A DNA stretch of 64,000 nucleotides. Origin: JAKEFM01 sp035695825. GTDB lineage: Bacteria; Planctomycetota; UBA1135; JAKEFM01. Where the stretch lies: positions 62,001 through 126,000 of the forward strand of contig DASRRH010000009.1 of NCBI GenBank assembly GCA_035695825.1, in the 5' to 3' direction. Below are positions 33,193 to 41,540 of this stretch, one piece after another. The position numbers and the translations under genes were made by a program. The notes under the pieces were generated by a model. The model did no database searches, was not told the origin of the DNA, and saw nothing but the letters and a program-made list of their open reading frames with translations. The first letter of the stretch is position 1. Each line of letters starts with the position of its first letter.

Positions 33193-35112
33193 ATGAACCT
33201 GCCCCGCCGAGCGCTCGCCCCCTTCGTCCTCCTCCTCGCCCCGGCCGGCCTCCGCGGCCAGGGGGCCGACTGGGTCCGCGCGAACTACACGAAGCACGAG
33301 TACGAGATCCCGATGCGGGACGGGGTGAAACTCTTCACCGCCGTCTACGTGCCGAAGGACGACGCGCGGACCTACCCGATCCTGCTCCAGCGCACCCCCT
33401 ACTCCGTCTCGCCGTACGGCGTCGACCGGGTGCGGGAGAGCCTCGGCCCCTCCGAGCTCTTCGCGAAGGAGGGGTTCATCTTCGCCTACCAGGACGTCCG
33501 CGGGCGGTACCGCTCGGGCGGGGAGTTCGTCCACGTCCGCCCGTACCGGCCCGGCAAGCGCGGAACGCAGGTCGACGAATCGAGCGACGCGTACGACACG
33601 ATCGAGTGGCTGCTCCGCCACGTTCCCGGCCACAACGGCCGCGTCGGGGTGTCGGGCATCTCCTACCCCGGCTTCTACGCGGCGATGGCCGCGATCGACG
33701 CGCACCCGGCCGTGAAGGCGGTCTCCCCGCAGGCGCCCGTCTGCGACTGGTTCGTCGGCGACGACTTCCGGCACAACGGAGCCCTCTTCCTCCCGCACGC
33801 CTTCAACTTCCTCGTCTCCTTCGAGCGCCAGCCCCGGGGTCCGACGACGCGGCGGGCGCCCTCGTTCGAACACGGAACCGAGGACGGCTACCGCTTCTTC
33901 CTCCGGCTGGGGCCCCTGTCGAACGCGAAGGCGCGCTACTTCTCGGACACCGTCCCCTTCTGGGACGAAATGCTCGCGCATCCCGACGACGACGACTTCT
34001 GGAAGGCGCGGGACACGCGCCCGCACCTGAAGGAGATCCGCCCCGCCGTCCTCACGGTGGGGGGGTGGTTCGACGCGGAGGACCTCTTCGGGGCGCTCGC
34101 CACCTACCAGGCGATCGAGCGGCAGAGCCCCGGGGCGGAGAACCGGCTCGTGATGGGGCCCTGGCCCCACGGCGGCTGGTCGCGGAGCGACGGGGACTCG
34201 CTCGGGGACGTGCGCTTCGGGTCGAAGACCGCGGTCTTCTACCGCGAGGGGATCGAGTTTCCCTTCTTCCTCCGGCACCTGAAGGAGAAGGGGGAGCCCG
34301 CGCTGCCCGAGGCGTACGTCTTCGAGACGGGGACGAACCGCTGGCGGAAGTTCGAGACCTGGCCGCCGCGGGAAGCGAGGCCGCTCCCCCTCTTCCTCCG
34401 CGGCGGCGGGACGCTCTCCCGCGAGGCGCCGACCGAGAAGGAGGCGCAAGACGAGTTCCCGAGCGATCCGGGGAAGCCCGTCCCGTACACGGACAAGGTC
34501 GCGATCGGGATGACGCGGGAGTACATGCTCGGGGACCAGCGGTTCGCGGCGAGCCGCCCCGACGTCCTCGCCTTCGAGACCGAGCCGCTCCCCGAGGACC
34601 TCTTCGTCGCCGGGCCGGTCCGCGCGAGCCTCGTCGTCTCGACGAGCGGGACCGACGCGGACTGGGTCGTCAAGCTGATCGACGTCTACCCCGACGACTT
34701 CCCCAACCCCGACCCGAACCCGAAGGGGCTCGAGATGGGGGGGTTCCAGCAGCTCGTCCGGGGCGAGCCCTTCCGCGGCCGCTACCGCAACGGCTTCGAT
34801 CGCCCCGAGCCGTTCCGCCCGGGCGAAGCGGCGAAGGTCGAGTTCGCGATGCCCGACGTGTGCCACGCGTTCCGGCGCGGGCACCGGATCATGGTCCAGG
34901 TGCAGAGCTCCTGGTTCCCGCTCGTCGACCGGAATCCGCAGACCTTCGTCGAGATCGCGAAGGCGAAGGAGGAGGACTTCCAGAAGGCGACGCACCGCGT
35001 CTTCCGTTCGGCGGGACTCCCCTCCCTCGTCACGCTCGGCGTCCTCGAGGGCGCGGCGGAGGCGGCGGAGGCGGCTCCCACGGACGCGGCCATGCCGCGG
35101 AGGACCCGGTGA
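33193..35112 (+). CDS. CocE/NonD-type serine hydrolase (X-Pro dipeptidyl-peptidase S15 fold), secreted
   Basis: A 639-residue protein with a signal peptide (MNLPRRALAPFVLLLAPAGLRGQG). The catalytic region contains MRDGVKLFTAVYVPKD, YQDVRGRYRSGGEF, the nucleophile Ser157 in GISYPGF, Asp in GGWFDAEDLFG and His in PWPHGGWSR. The C-terminal part (EPLPEDLFVAGPVRASLVVSTSGTDADWVVKLIDVYPDD) is the beta jelly-roll domain typical of the family. Characterised relatives are alpha-amino-acid ester hydrolases, cocaine esterase and glutaryl acylases, and the length fits the ester hydrolase group. A GGAGG ribosome-binding site precedes the ATG. The substrate cannot be told from sequence. Confidence 0.93.
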   Translation: MNLPRRALAPFVLLLAPAGLRGQGADWVRANYTKHEYEIPMRDGVKLFTAVYVPKDDARTYPILLQRTPYSVSPYGVDRVRESLGPSELFAKEGFIFAYQDVRGRYRSGGEFVHVRPYRPGKRGTQVDESSDAYDTIEWLLRHVPGHNGRVGVSGISYPGFYAAMAAIDAHPAVKAVSPQAPVCDWFVGDDFRHNGALFLPHAFNFLVSFERQPRGPTTRRAPSFEHGTEDGYRFFLRLGPLSNAKARYFSDTVPFWDEMLAHPDDDDFWKARDTRPHLKEIRPAVLTVGGWFDAEDLFGALATYQAIERQSPGAENRLVMGPWPHGGWSRSDGDSLGDVRFGSKTAVFYREGIEFPFFLRHLKEKGEPALPEAYVFETGTNRWRKFETWPPREARPLPLFLRGGGTLSREAPTEKEAQDEFPSDPGKPVPYTDKVAIGMTREYMLGDQRFAASRPDVLAFETEPLPEDLFVAGPVRASLVVSTSGTDADWVVKLIDVYPDDFPNPDPNPKGLEMGGFQQLVRGEPFRGRYRNGFDRPEPFRPGEAAKVEFAMPDVCHAFRRGHRIMVQVQSSWFPLVDRNPQTFVEIAKAKEEDFQKATHRVFRSAGLPSLVTLGVLEGAAEAAEAAPTDAAMPRRTR

Positions 35113-35334
35113 GGACCTGCACTCCCTGGGCGTTGATTTCGGCCCCAACCGACCGGAGACCAACGGGTTCCACGGGTCGAGTCCCGTCGAAGTCCGCCGA
35201 CCTCCGAACGGGACCAACTACAAGATCTTCGAAACGAGCATCAACACGGAAGGAGGGCAGATTCCCCCCGATTCGCCGTTTGCCGATTCGTGGGCTACGG
35301 TTCCTGCGGCGGTCGGGGACAGAAGAGGCTCGTC

Positions 35335-38300
35335 ATGGGGATCCGAGTGGGCAAAGGGGTCGGTTCGTTTCTCGCCTGCGCCGTCCTGGGCTTGGCGGCG
35401 CTCGGGGCGCGGCTCGTCCAGGATCTCCCGCTCTTCGAGCTGGACCGGAACGCCGTGGACGGGCCGGCCTCCGGCGACGACTGGGACAAGGTCCTCGTCG
35501 CCGGGACGGGCGGGGGCTTCGTCCACACGGGGGTGATGCAGGACCCCTCCCCCGCGACGGTCTTCGCCGGGGGCGGATCGAAGGACCTCAACGACCTCCC
35601 GAGCTGGGGGCACGGGAGCGGGACCGTCCCGAACAAGGACGACATCACGAACGCCTACGCCGTCGCCTACCTCAACACGACGGACACGGGCCTGAACAAC
35701 GCCGGCGACCAGATCGTCTACTTCGGGGCGGACCGCTTCGCGAACAACGGGGACTCGCAGATCGGCTTCTGGTTCTTCCAGCAGCAGGTCCGCCTGAACT
35801 CGAACGGGACCTTCCTCGGAGTGCACGAGATCGGGGACACGCTCGTCCTCAGCGACTTCTCGCAGGGAGGCTCCGTCAGCACGATCCGGGTGTACGAGTG
35901 GGTCGGCTCGGGGGGATCCGATGGCTCGCTCGACCTGCTCTACACCGGCGCGGACTGCGCGACGACCGCTCCGGACTCCCCGCTCTGCGCCACGGTGAAC
36001 ACCGCGGCGACGCCCTCCCCCTGGCCCTACGCGCCGAAGGTCGGCGCCCCGGGGAGCTTCCCGACGGGGAGCTTCTTCGAGGGGGGGATCAACGTCACGC
36101 GGATCGTGCCCGCCGCGTGCTGCTTCTCCTCCTTCCTCGCCGAGACGCGGAGCTCGACCTCCGTCAGCGCGACGCTCAAGGACTTCGTCCTCGGGAACCT
36201 CGACACCTGCGGGCTCACCGTGACGGTCGCTCCGGACGCGCCGGCGGTCTGCGCGCAGGACGCGCATGTCCAGTACGCCTACGAGGTCTGCAACTTCGGC
36301 GCCCGCCCGCTCTTCGTGAACCTCGTCGACGACGCCGGCACGCCGGGCGATTCCTCGGACGACCTCGACGTCGACGGAGGCGCGGGCTTCTCCCTCGCCC
36401 CCGGCGAGTGCCATTCGTTCGCCCGTTCGGCGACGCTCGTCGCGGGCGGGCCGACCCCCTTCGCGTTCACGAACACCGCGACCGCGACGGGTGTCGCTCT
36501 CGAAGGGGCGGGCGCCGCCTGCACCCGCGCGATCCACGGGAGCGGGAGCGCGACGGTCACGCTCTCGACGTGCGCCCTCGAGGTGACGAAGGCGTGCCAG
36601 GACGCGCCCTCCCCCTCCGGGCAGATCCAGGTCTCGGGCACGGTCTGCAACGCCGGGGAGGTGGCGGTCCACGTGACGGACGTCGTCGACGACCGCGCGG
36701 GCGCCCTCTCCTTCACGGGCCCCAACCCCCTCCTCCCGGGGGCGTGCGGCACCTTCGCCGGCAGCTACGTCCCCTCGTCGAATCCCTCGACGAGCATCGT
36801 GACGGCGACCGGCGTGGTCGTCGGGGGGAGCCTCGTCGTCTCGGACAGCGCGTCGGCGACCTGCGCGGTCCGGTGCAGTCCCGCGATCGCGGCGAGCGTC
36901 GCCTGCCAGGACCCCCCCACGCCGGGCCAGCCGATCCCGTTCTCGGGGACGGTGACGAACGCGGGGAACACGAACCTCTCCGGCGTCACCGTCGCCAGCG
37001 CCCACGCGGGACTCCTCCTCGGGCCGATCTCTCTCGCGCCGAGCGAGACGGCGCTCTTCGCGGGCTCCTACGTCCCGACGACGACCCCCTCGACGGACGT
37101 CGTGACCGCGAGCGGGGAGCCCGACGCGATCTGCAACCTCGGTCCCGTGAGCGACACGGCGAGCTCGACCTGCGGGGTCGTCTGCGCCCCGGCGATCGAC
37201 GTGACGAAGAGCTGCCAGAACGCGCCCGCGCCGGGCCAGCCGATCCCGTTCACGGGGACGGTGACGAACGCGGGGAACACGAACCTCTCGGGGGTGACCG
37301 TCGTCCATGACCGGGCAGGGGTGGTCCTCGGCCCGATCGCGCTCGCGCCGAGCCAGTCGGCCAACTTCTCGGGCTCTTACCTCCCGGCGACGAGCCCCGC
37401 GACGGACACCGTGACGGCGAGCGGACAGCCCGACGCGGTCTGCAACCTCGGTCCCGTGAGCGACACGGCGGGCTCGACCTGCTCCGTCCTGTGCGTTCCG
37501 GCGATCCACGTGACGAAGTCCTGCCAGAACGCGCCCGCCCCGGGCCAGCCGATCACGTTCACGGGGACGGTGACGAACGCGGGGAACACGAGCCTCTCGG
37601 GCGTGACCGTCGTCGACGATCGCGCGGGGGTGGTGCTCGGCCCGATCTCGCTCGCCCCGAGCCAGTCGGCGAGCTTTTCGGGTTCCTACGTCCCGACGAC
37701 GACCCCCTCGACGGACACCGTGACGGCGACGGGGCAGCCCGACGCGATCTGCGGCCTCGGGCCCGTGAGCGATGCGGCGAGCTCGACCTGCGCGGTCATC
37801 TGCGCTCCGGCGATCGACGTGACGAAGAGCTGCCAGAACGCGCCCGCGCCGGGCCAGCCGATCTCCTTCACCGGGACGGTGACGAACACGGGGAACACGC
37901 ACCTCTCGAACGTGACCGTCTTCGACGACCGGACGGGGCAGGTGCTCGGGCCGATCGCGCTGGCGCCGAACCAGTCGGCGAGCTTCTCGGGCTCCTACGT
38001 CCCGACGGCGACCCCCTCGACGGACACGGTGGTCGCGAGCGGGCAGCCCGACGCGATCTGCGGCCTCGGCCCCGTGACCGACGCGGCGAGCTCGACCTGC
38101 AGCGTCCAGTGCACGCCCTGCCTCGCGGTCACGAACAACTGCTCGAACGCGGCCGCCGCCGGAAAGCCGATCCCCTTCTCGGGGGCGGTGACGAACTGCG
38201 GGAACACGACCCTCGTCGACGTCGCCGTCGTCAGCGACCGCGTGGGGACCCTGCTCCAGCACCTCACGCTCGCCCCGAACCAGTCGGCCTCCTTCAGCGG

Positions 38301-38829
38301 CACCTACCGCTCCGCGGATCCCTGCGGCCAGCCGGCGACGAACACCGTGACCGCGACCGGGGCCTCCCCGGGGATCTGCGATCCGGGGCACCTCCTCGTC
38401 GCCACGGACTCCTCGACCTGCACCCACCCCTGCGCGCCGTACGAGGGGTGCTCGCCGGGGTACTGGAGGGCCCACACGGAGCGCTGGGACAGCCCGGCCG
38501 ACACGGTCGCCATCGCGGCGGGGTTCACGACGACCACGAGCTTCAACCTCTTCTTCCGGCTCACGCCGGCGGAATCCGGATTCGCGAACAGCTACACGAT
38601 GCGCGACGCCGTGAACGCGAGCGGCTCGGGCGCGAAGAAGGTCGCCCGGTTCGGCACGGCGGTGCTCCTCAACTACGCCGCGGGGCTCAACGTGGTCTAC
38701 CCGCCCGAGATCTCGAACGCCGAGGACCTGTGGTGGGCGATCCGGAACGCCTTCCTCGAGAACGACTTCGAGCCGCTCGGGAGCCAGCTCTCCGACACGA
38801 TCACGGGGGGGATCTGCCCCCTGTCGTAG
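35335..38829 (+). CDS. Secreted protein with six exact-length 103-residue repeats and a CSPGYW C-terminal domain
   Basis: A 1164-residue protein from ATG 35335; a start 15 codons upstream is possible but spoils the signal sequence. The leader is FLACAVLGLAALGA. The N-terminal 280 residues are beta-rich, possibly a ligand-binding or lectin-like domain (LYTGADCATTAPDSPLCA). Six tandem repeats of 103 residues start at 36574, 36883, 37192, 37501, 37810 and 38119, each DUF11/Ig-like: AIDVTKSCQNAPAPGQP, GTVTNAGNT and a LGPIALAPSQSASFSGSY strand, with paired cysteines per unit. Repeats 3-5 are nearly identical. The last 130 residues open with CSPGYWRAHTERWD, a recurring C-terminal domain of secreted bacterial proteins. 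It is probably a surface or adhesive protein. A strong inverted repeat follows the stop. Confidence 0.88.
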   Translation: MGIRVGKGVGSFLACAVLGLAALGARLVQDLPLFELDRNAVDGPASGDDWDKVLVAGTGGGFVHTGVMQDPSPATVFAGGGSKDLNDLPSWGHGSGTVPNKDDITNAYAVAYLNTTDTGLNNAGDQIVYFGADRFANNGDSQIGFWFFQQQVRLNSNGTFLGVHEIGDTLVLSDFSQGGSVSTIRVYEWVGSGGSDGSLDLLYTGADCATTAPDSPLCATVNTAATPSPWPYAPKVGAPGSFPTGSFFEGGINVTRIVPAACCFSSFLAETRSSTSVSATLKDFVLGNLDTCGLTVTVAPDAPAVCAQDAHVQYAYEVCNFGARPLFVNLVDDAGTPGDSSDDLDVDGGAGFSLAPGECHSFARSATLVAGGPTPFAFTNTATATGVALEGAGAACTRAIHGSGSATVTLSTCALEVTKACQDAPSPSGQIQVSGTVCNAGEVAVHVTDVVDDRAGALSFTGPNPLLPGACGTFAGSYVPSSNPSTSIVTATGVVVGGSLVVSDSASATCAVRCSPAIAASVACQDPPTPGQPIPFSGTVTNAGNTNLSGVTVASAHAGLLLGPISLAPSETALFAGSYVPTTTPSTDVVTASGEPDAICNLGPVSDTASSTCGVVCAPAIDVTKSCQNAPAPGQPIPFTGTVTNAGNTNLSGVTVVHDRAGVVLGPIALAPSQSANFSGSYLPATSPATDTVTASGQPDAVCNLGPVSDTAGSTCSVLCVPAIHVTKSCQNAPAPGQPITFTGTVTNAGNTSLSGVTVVDDRAGVVLGPISLAPSQSASFSGSYVPTTTPSTDTVTATGQPDAICGLGPVSDAASSTCAVICAPAIDVTKSCQNAPAPGQPISFTGTVTNTGNTHLSNVTVFDDRTGQVLGPIALAPNQSASFSGSYVPTATPSTDTVVASGQPDAICGLGPVTDAASSTCSVQCTPCLAVTNNCSNAAAAGKPIPFSGAVTNCGNTTLVDVAVVSDRVGTLLQHLTLAPNQSASFSGTYRSADPCGQPATNTVTATGASPGICDPGHLLVATDSSTCTHPCAPYEGCSPGYWRAHTERWDSPADTVAIAAGFTTTTSFNLFFRLTPAESGFANSYTMRDAVNASGSGAKKVARFGTAVLLNYAAGLNVVYPPEISNAEDLWWAIRNAFLENDFEPLGSQLSDTITGGICPLS
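36574..38427 (+). repeat. Tandem array of six 309-bp coding repeats
   Basis: Unit starts are exactly 309 bp apart: 36574, 36883, 37192, 37501, 37810 and 38119. Units at 37192, 37501 and 37810 are nearly identical at the DNA level, while the first and last are diverged. The length is a multiple of three, so copies can be gained or lost without breaking the frame. No spacers are present and it is not a CRISPR array. Confidence 0.95.
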
Positions 38830-38859
38830 GGAATCCTCGGGGAACCCGGCCGGGTCTTC

Positions 38860-38905
38860 GAGCCCCCCTCCGTCTCGAGGCGGTGAACGCCGCGGAGGGG
38901 GGCTC
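38860..38905. terminator. Perfect 13-bp inverted repeat downstream of the repeat protein
   Basis: GAGCCCCCCTCCG (38860-38872) is matched by CGGAGGGGGGCTC (38893-38905) around a 20-nt loop. It lies 31 nt past the stop codon and just before the CATAAT element. No T-tract follows, so it may act with Rho or as an mRNA-stabilising hairpin. Confidence 0.6.
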
Positions 38906-38908
38906 GCG

Positions 38909-38914
38909 CATAAT
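38909..38914 (+). promoter_or_regulatory. -10-like element CATAAT within the shared motif CGCGCATAATCCGCGG
   Basis: It follows the terminator-like hairpin and lies 69 nt before the GTG start of the EamA permease. The same motif occurs before the hydrolase gene at 33166. The two may be read by the same sigma factor. Confidence 0.5.
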
Positions 38915-38982
38915 CCGCGGGCCCGAGGGTTTCCCCTGCTCCTCGCCCGCCCGTCGATCGGCCCGCTCCTCTACCTCCTCCG

Positions 38983-39969
38983 GTGCTCGCTCCGGGGTCG
39001 GGGAGCGGGGTCATCCCTCGTCCGGATCGAAGGTTGAGCGGGGAGAGCAGGTCTCCCCCGGGTCCGCTCGCGATCCTCCTGCTGACGGGGCTCCTCTGCT
39101 GCATCTGGGGGAGCACGTGGGTCGTGATCGAGGGGGGGCTCGACGACCTGCCGCCGTTCACCTCCGCGGCCGCGCGGTTCCTCCTCGCCGCGGCGGGGAT
39201 GACCGCGCTCGCCCCTTGGCTCGCGAGGCGCGAGGGGGGGAGCCCGCCTCCGCTCCGGCTCACCCTCGTCCTCGGGACGGCGAACTTCGGCTGCTCCTAC
39301 GCGATCGTCTACTGGAGCGAGACGAGACTCCCCTCGGGGCTCGTGAGCGTCCTCTGGGCGATCTACCCGATGGTCCAGGCCATCCTCGGCCACCGCTTCC
39401 TTCCCGGAGAGAGGCTCGTCGGCTCGCAGTTCGCCGGCTTCGGACTCGGGTTCCTCGGCGTCGTGCTCCTCTTCGGGACCGACCTCCGGCGGATCGGCCC
39501 CGAGGCCGCGCCCGCCGGGGCGACCCTCCTCCTCTCGCCGCTTCTCTCGGCCCTCGGGACGACCTTCGTCAAGCGTCACGGCCGCTCCGTGAGCTCGGTG
39601 CGCCTGAACCGGAACGGCATGTGGATCGGGGCCGGGCTGCTCTCCCTCGCGGCCCTCCTCTTCGAGCGCCAGGCTCCGGCCCGATGGACGCCGGGGGCCC
39701 TCTCCTCGGTGCTCTACCTCGCGATCGCGGGAACAGTGATCGCCTTCGGGATCTTCTTCTGGCTGCTGCGCCACGCCCCCGCGAACCGGCTCGGGGTGAT
39801 CTCCTACGTCATCCCCGCCGTCGCCCTCACCCTCGGGGTCCTCCTGCGCGGCGAGCCGGTGACCTCCTTCACGGTGGGGGGGCTCGGGCTGATCCTCCTC
39901 GGGGTCTTCCTCGTCCACAGGCGCCGCGCGCGGGAGGCCCCCTCCGGGACGGCTCCCGGCCGTGGGTAG
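38983..39969 (+). CDS. EamA/DMT-family inner-membrane permease
   Basis: A 328-residue protein from GTG 38983; a TTG at 39034 is an alternative that would remove a polar N-terminal extension. It has about ten hydrophobic segments arranged as two EamA halves. The first starts LAILLLTGLLCCIWGSTWVVI and the second near PAGATLLLSPLLSALGTTF. Signature segments include FTSAAARFLLAAAGM, SGLVSVLWAIYPMVQAILGHRFL and NRLGVISYVIPAVALTLGVLLRGE. Family members export or import metabolites such as amino acids, and the substrate is not predictable. It ends 51 nt before the ABC transporter operon and could be co-transcribed, although a TAGGAT element overlaps its stop codon. Confidence 0.92.
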   Translation: MLAPGSGSGVIPRPDRRLSGESRSPPGPLAILLLTGLLCCIWGSTWVVIEGGLDDLPPFTSAAARFLLAAAGMTALAPWLARREGGSPPPLRLTLVLGTANFGCSYAIVYWSETRLPSGLVSVLWAIYPMVQAILGHRFLPGERLVGSQFAGFGLGFLGVVLLFGTDLRRIGPEAAPAGATLLLSPLLSALGTTFVKRHGRSVSSVRLNRNGMWIGAGLLSLAALLFERQAPARWTPGALSSVLYLAIAGTVIAFGIFFWLLRHAPANRLGVISYVIPAVALTLGVLLRGEPVTSFTVGGLGLILLGVFLVHRRRAREAPSGTAPGRG

Positions 39970-39972
39970 GAT
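39967..39972 (+). promoter_or_regulatory. Possible -10 element TAGGAT before the ABC transporter operon
   Basis: TAGGAT overlaps the stop codon of the EamA gene and lies 48 nt before the ATG at 40021. The resemblance to other TAGGAT elements in this window is the only support. Confidence 0.25.
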
Positions 39973-40020
39973 GGCGCCTCGCCGAAGGGGATCTGGACGT
40001 TTCCCACTCCCCGGGCCGAC

Positions 40021-40755
40021 ATGATCCGCGTCGAGCGCGTCACCAAGCGTTACGGGGCAACGCTCGCCGTCGACGACGTCTCCTTCGCCGTGAACGCGGG
40101 CGAGGTCGTCGGCTTCCTCGGGCCGAACGGCGCCGGGAAGACGACGGTCCTCAAGATGATCTCGACCTGGCTCCCTCCCGACGCGGGGCGGATCGAGGTC
40201 GCCGGCTTCGACGTCGAGAGGGCCCCCCTCGCCGTGCGGCGAAACCTCGGCTACCTCCCCGAGCACAACGCCCTCTACGAGGGGATGCGGGTCGACCGGC
40301 TCCTCGCCTTCGTCGGGCGGGCGCGGGGGCTCGCGGGGGCGCGACTCGAGGAGCGCCTCGCGTGGGCGGTCGATCGCTGCGCCCTCGCGGCGGTCCTCCG
40401 CAAGCGCGTCCAGGAGTGCTCGAAGGGGTACCGCCAGCGGATCGGGGTCGCCGCCGCCCTGCTCCACGATCCGCCGGTCCTCGTCCTCGACGAGCCGACC
40501 CACGGCTTGGACCCGGTCCAGGTCGTCGCTTTCCGCGACTTCCTCCGGGAGCTGCGCCCGGGTCGGGCGATCCTCTTCAGCAGCCACATCCTCTCCGAAG
40601 TCGCCGCGATCTCCGACCGCATCCTCGTCATCCACCTCGGGCGGCTGCTCGAGGACGCGCCGGTCGCGGAGCTCGAGGGGAAGGCGCGCGCCGCGGGGCG
40701 CGATCTCGAGGGGCACGTCCTCGAGATCGTGAAGGCGAAGGGGACGGCGGCATGA
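40021..40755 (+). CDS. ABC transporter ATP-binding protein (ABC-2/GldA type)
   Basis: A 244-residue ATPase. It contains Walker A GPNGAGKTT (about residues 34-42), Q-loop region YLPEHNALYEGMRV, signature CSKGYRQRIG in place of the usual LSGGQ, Walker B VLVLDEPTHGLDP and the H-loop in FSSHILSEV. The GYRQR-type signature is common in the gliding-motility GldA/NosF branch of ABC-2 exporters. It overlaps the permease gene by 4 nt (ATGA) and heads a four-gene operon of ATPase, permease, GldG-like and DUF4340-like proteins. It energises the permease at the inner membrane. The cargo is unknown. Confidence 0.95.
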   Translation: MIRVERVTKRYGATLAVDDVSFAVNAGEVVGFLGPNGAGKTTVLKMISTWLPPDAGRIEVAGFDVERAPLAVRRNLGYLPEHNALYEGMRVDRLLAFVGRARGLAGARLEERLAWAVDRCALAAVLRKRVQECSKGYRQRIGVAAALLHDPPVLVLDEPTHGLDPVQVVAFRDFLRELRPGRAILFSSHILSEVAAISDRILVIHLGRLLEDAPVAELEGKARAAGRDLEGHVLEIVKAKGTAA

Positions 40756-41540
40756 GCCCCGCGGCCTTGCCCGTCCGCCGCCCGGCCGGACTCTCCGCCC
40801 GCGCGTGGGCCGCCGGCGTCCGTCTCGTAGGGGCGCGAGAGCTCGCGGCCTACTTCGACTCCGCGATCGCCTACGTCTACACGATCGGGTTCGTCGTGCT
40901 CGCGAACGCGATCTTCATGAACGAGTTCTTCCTGACGGGCACGGTCGAGATGGCGGGGTTCTTCGACCGACTCCCCCTCCTCCTCGCGGTCTTCCTCCCC
41001 GCGGTGACGATGCGCCTCTGGGCCGAGGAGCGCCGCCAGCGGACGATCGAGCTGCTCCTCACCCTCCCCCTCACGCCGGCGCAGGCGGTCCTCGGGAAGT
41101 ACCTCGCGGCGATGGCCCTCTACGGCGGCTTCCTCGCGGGGTCGCTCCCGATCCTCGCGATGCTCCTCGCGCTCGGCCACCCCGACCTCGGGCGGATCCT
41201 CGGGGGCTACCTCGGGGCCGCCTCCCTCGGCTCCCTCCTGATCGCGCTCGGGATGCTCCTCTCGGCCGTGTCGGGGGACCAGATCGTGGCGTTCGTCCTC
41301 AGCGCAGTCGCCGCCTTCGCGCTCGTCCTCACGGGCAACGACAGGGTCGTCGCCGTGCTCGACGGCCTCGCGCCGCGCCTCGGGGTCGGGACCTTCCTCT
41401 ACGAGTCGGTCTCGGTCGTCCCCCCCTTCGACGCCTTCGTGCGCGGCCTGGTCGACCTCGGGGCGATCGTCTACTTCGCCGGGGGGACCGCGCTCTTCCT
41501 CTGGCTCAACGCGCGCCGGCTCCGGCGCAACCGCGCGTGA
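40752..41540 (+). CDS. ABC-2 type permease (GldF-like)
   Basis: A 262-residue membrane protein with about six hydrophobic segments. GARELAAYFDSAIAYVYTIGFVVLANAIFM near the N-terminus and LPAVTMRLWAEERRQRTIELLLTLPLTPAQAVLGKYLA in the middle are hallmarks of the GldF/ABC-2 membrane subunit family. It has start and stop overlaps on both sides (ATGA with the ATPase, GTGA with the GldG-like gene), indicating translational coupling. It forms the membrane channel of the exporter with the upstream ATPase. Confidence 0.93.
   Translation: MSPAALPVRRPAGLSARAWAAGVRLVGARELAAYFDSAIAYVYTIGFVVLANAIFMNEFFLTGTVEMAGFFDRLPLLLAVFLPAVTMRLWAEERRQRTIELLLTLPLTPAQAVLGKYLAAMALYGGFLAGSLPILAMLLALGHPDLGRILGGYLGAASLGSLLIALGMLLSAVSGDQIVAFVLSAVAAFALVLTGNDRVVAVLDGLAPRLGVGTFLYESVSVVPPFDAFVRGLVDLGAIVYFAGGTALFLWLNARRLRRNRA

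Noticed and set aside
36574..38427. Regular repeats considered as a CRISPR array
   Set aside because: The period is 309 bp with no unique spacers, and the units are in-frame coding repeats.
35218..38475. A 1085-codon minus-strand open frame opposite the 309-bp repeat protein
   Set aside because: Its internal repeats are the mirror of the coding repeats on the plus strand. Signal peptide, cysteine pattern and C-terminal domain are all on the plus strand.
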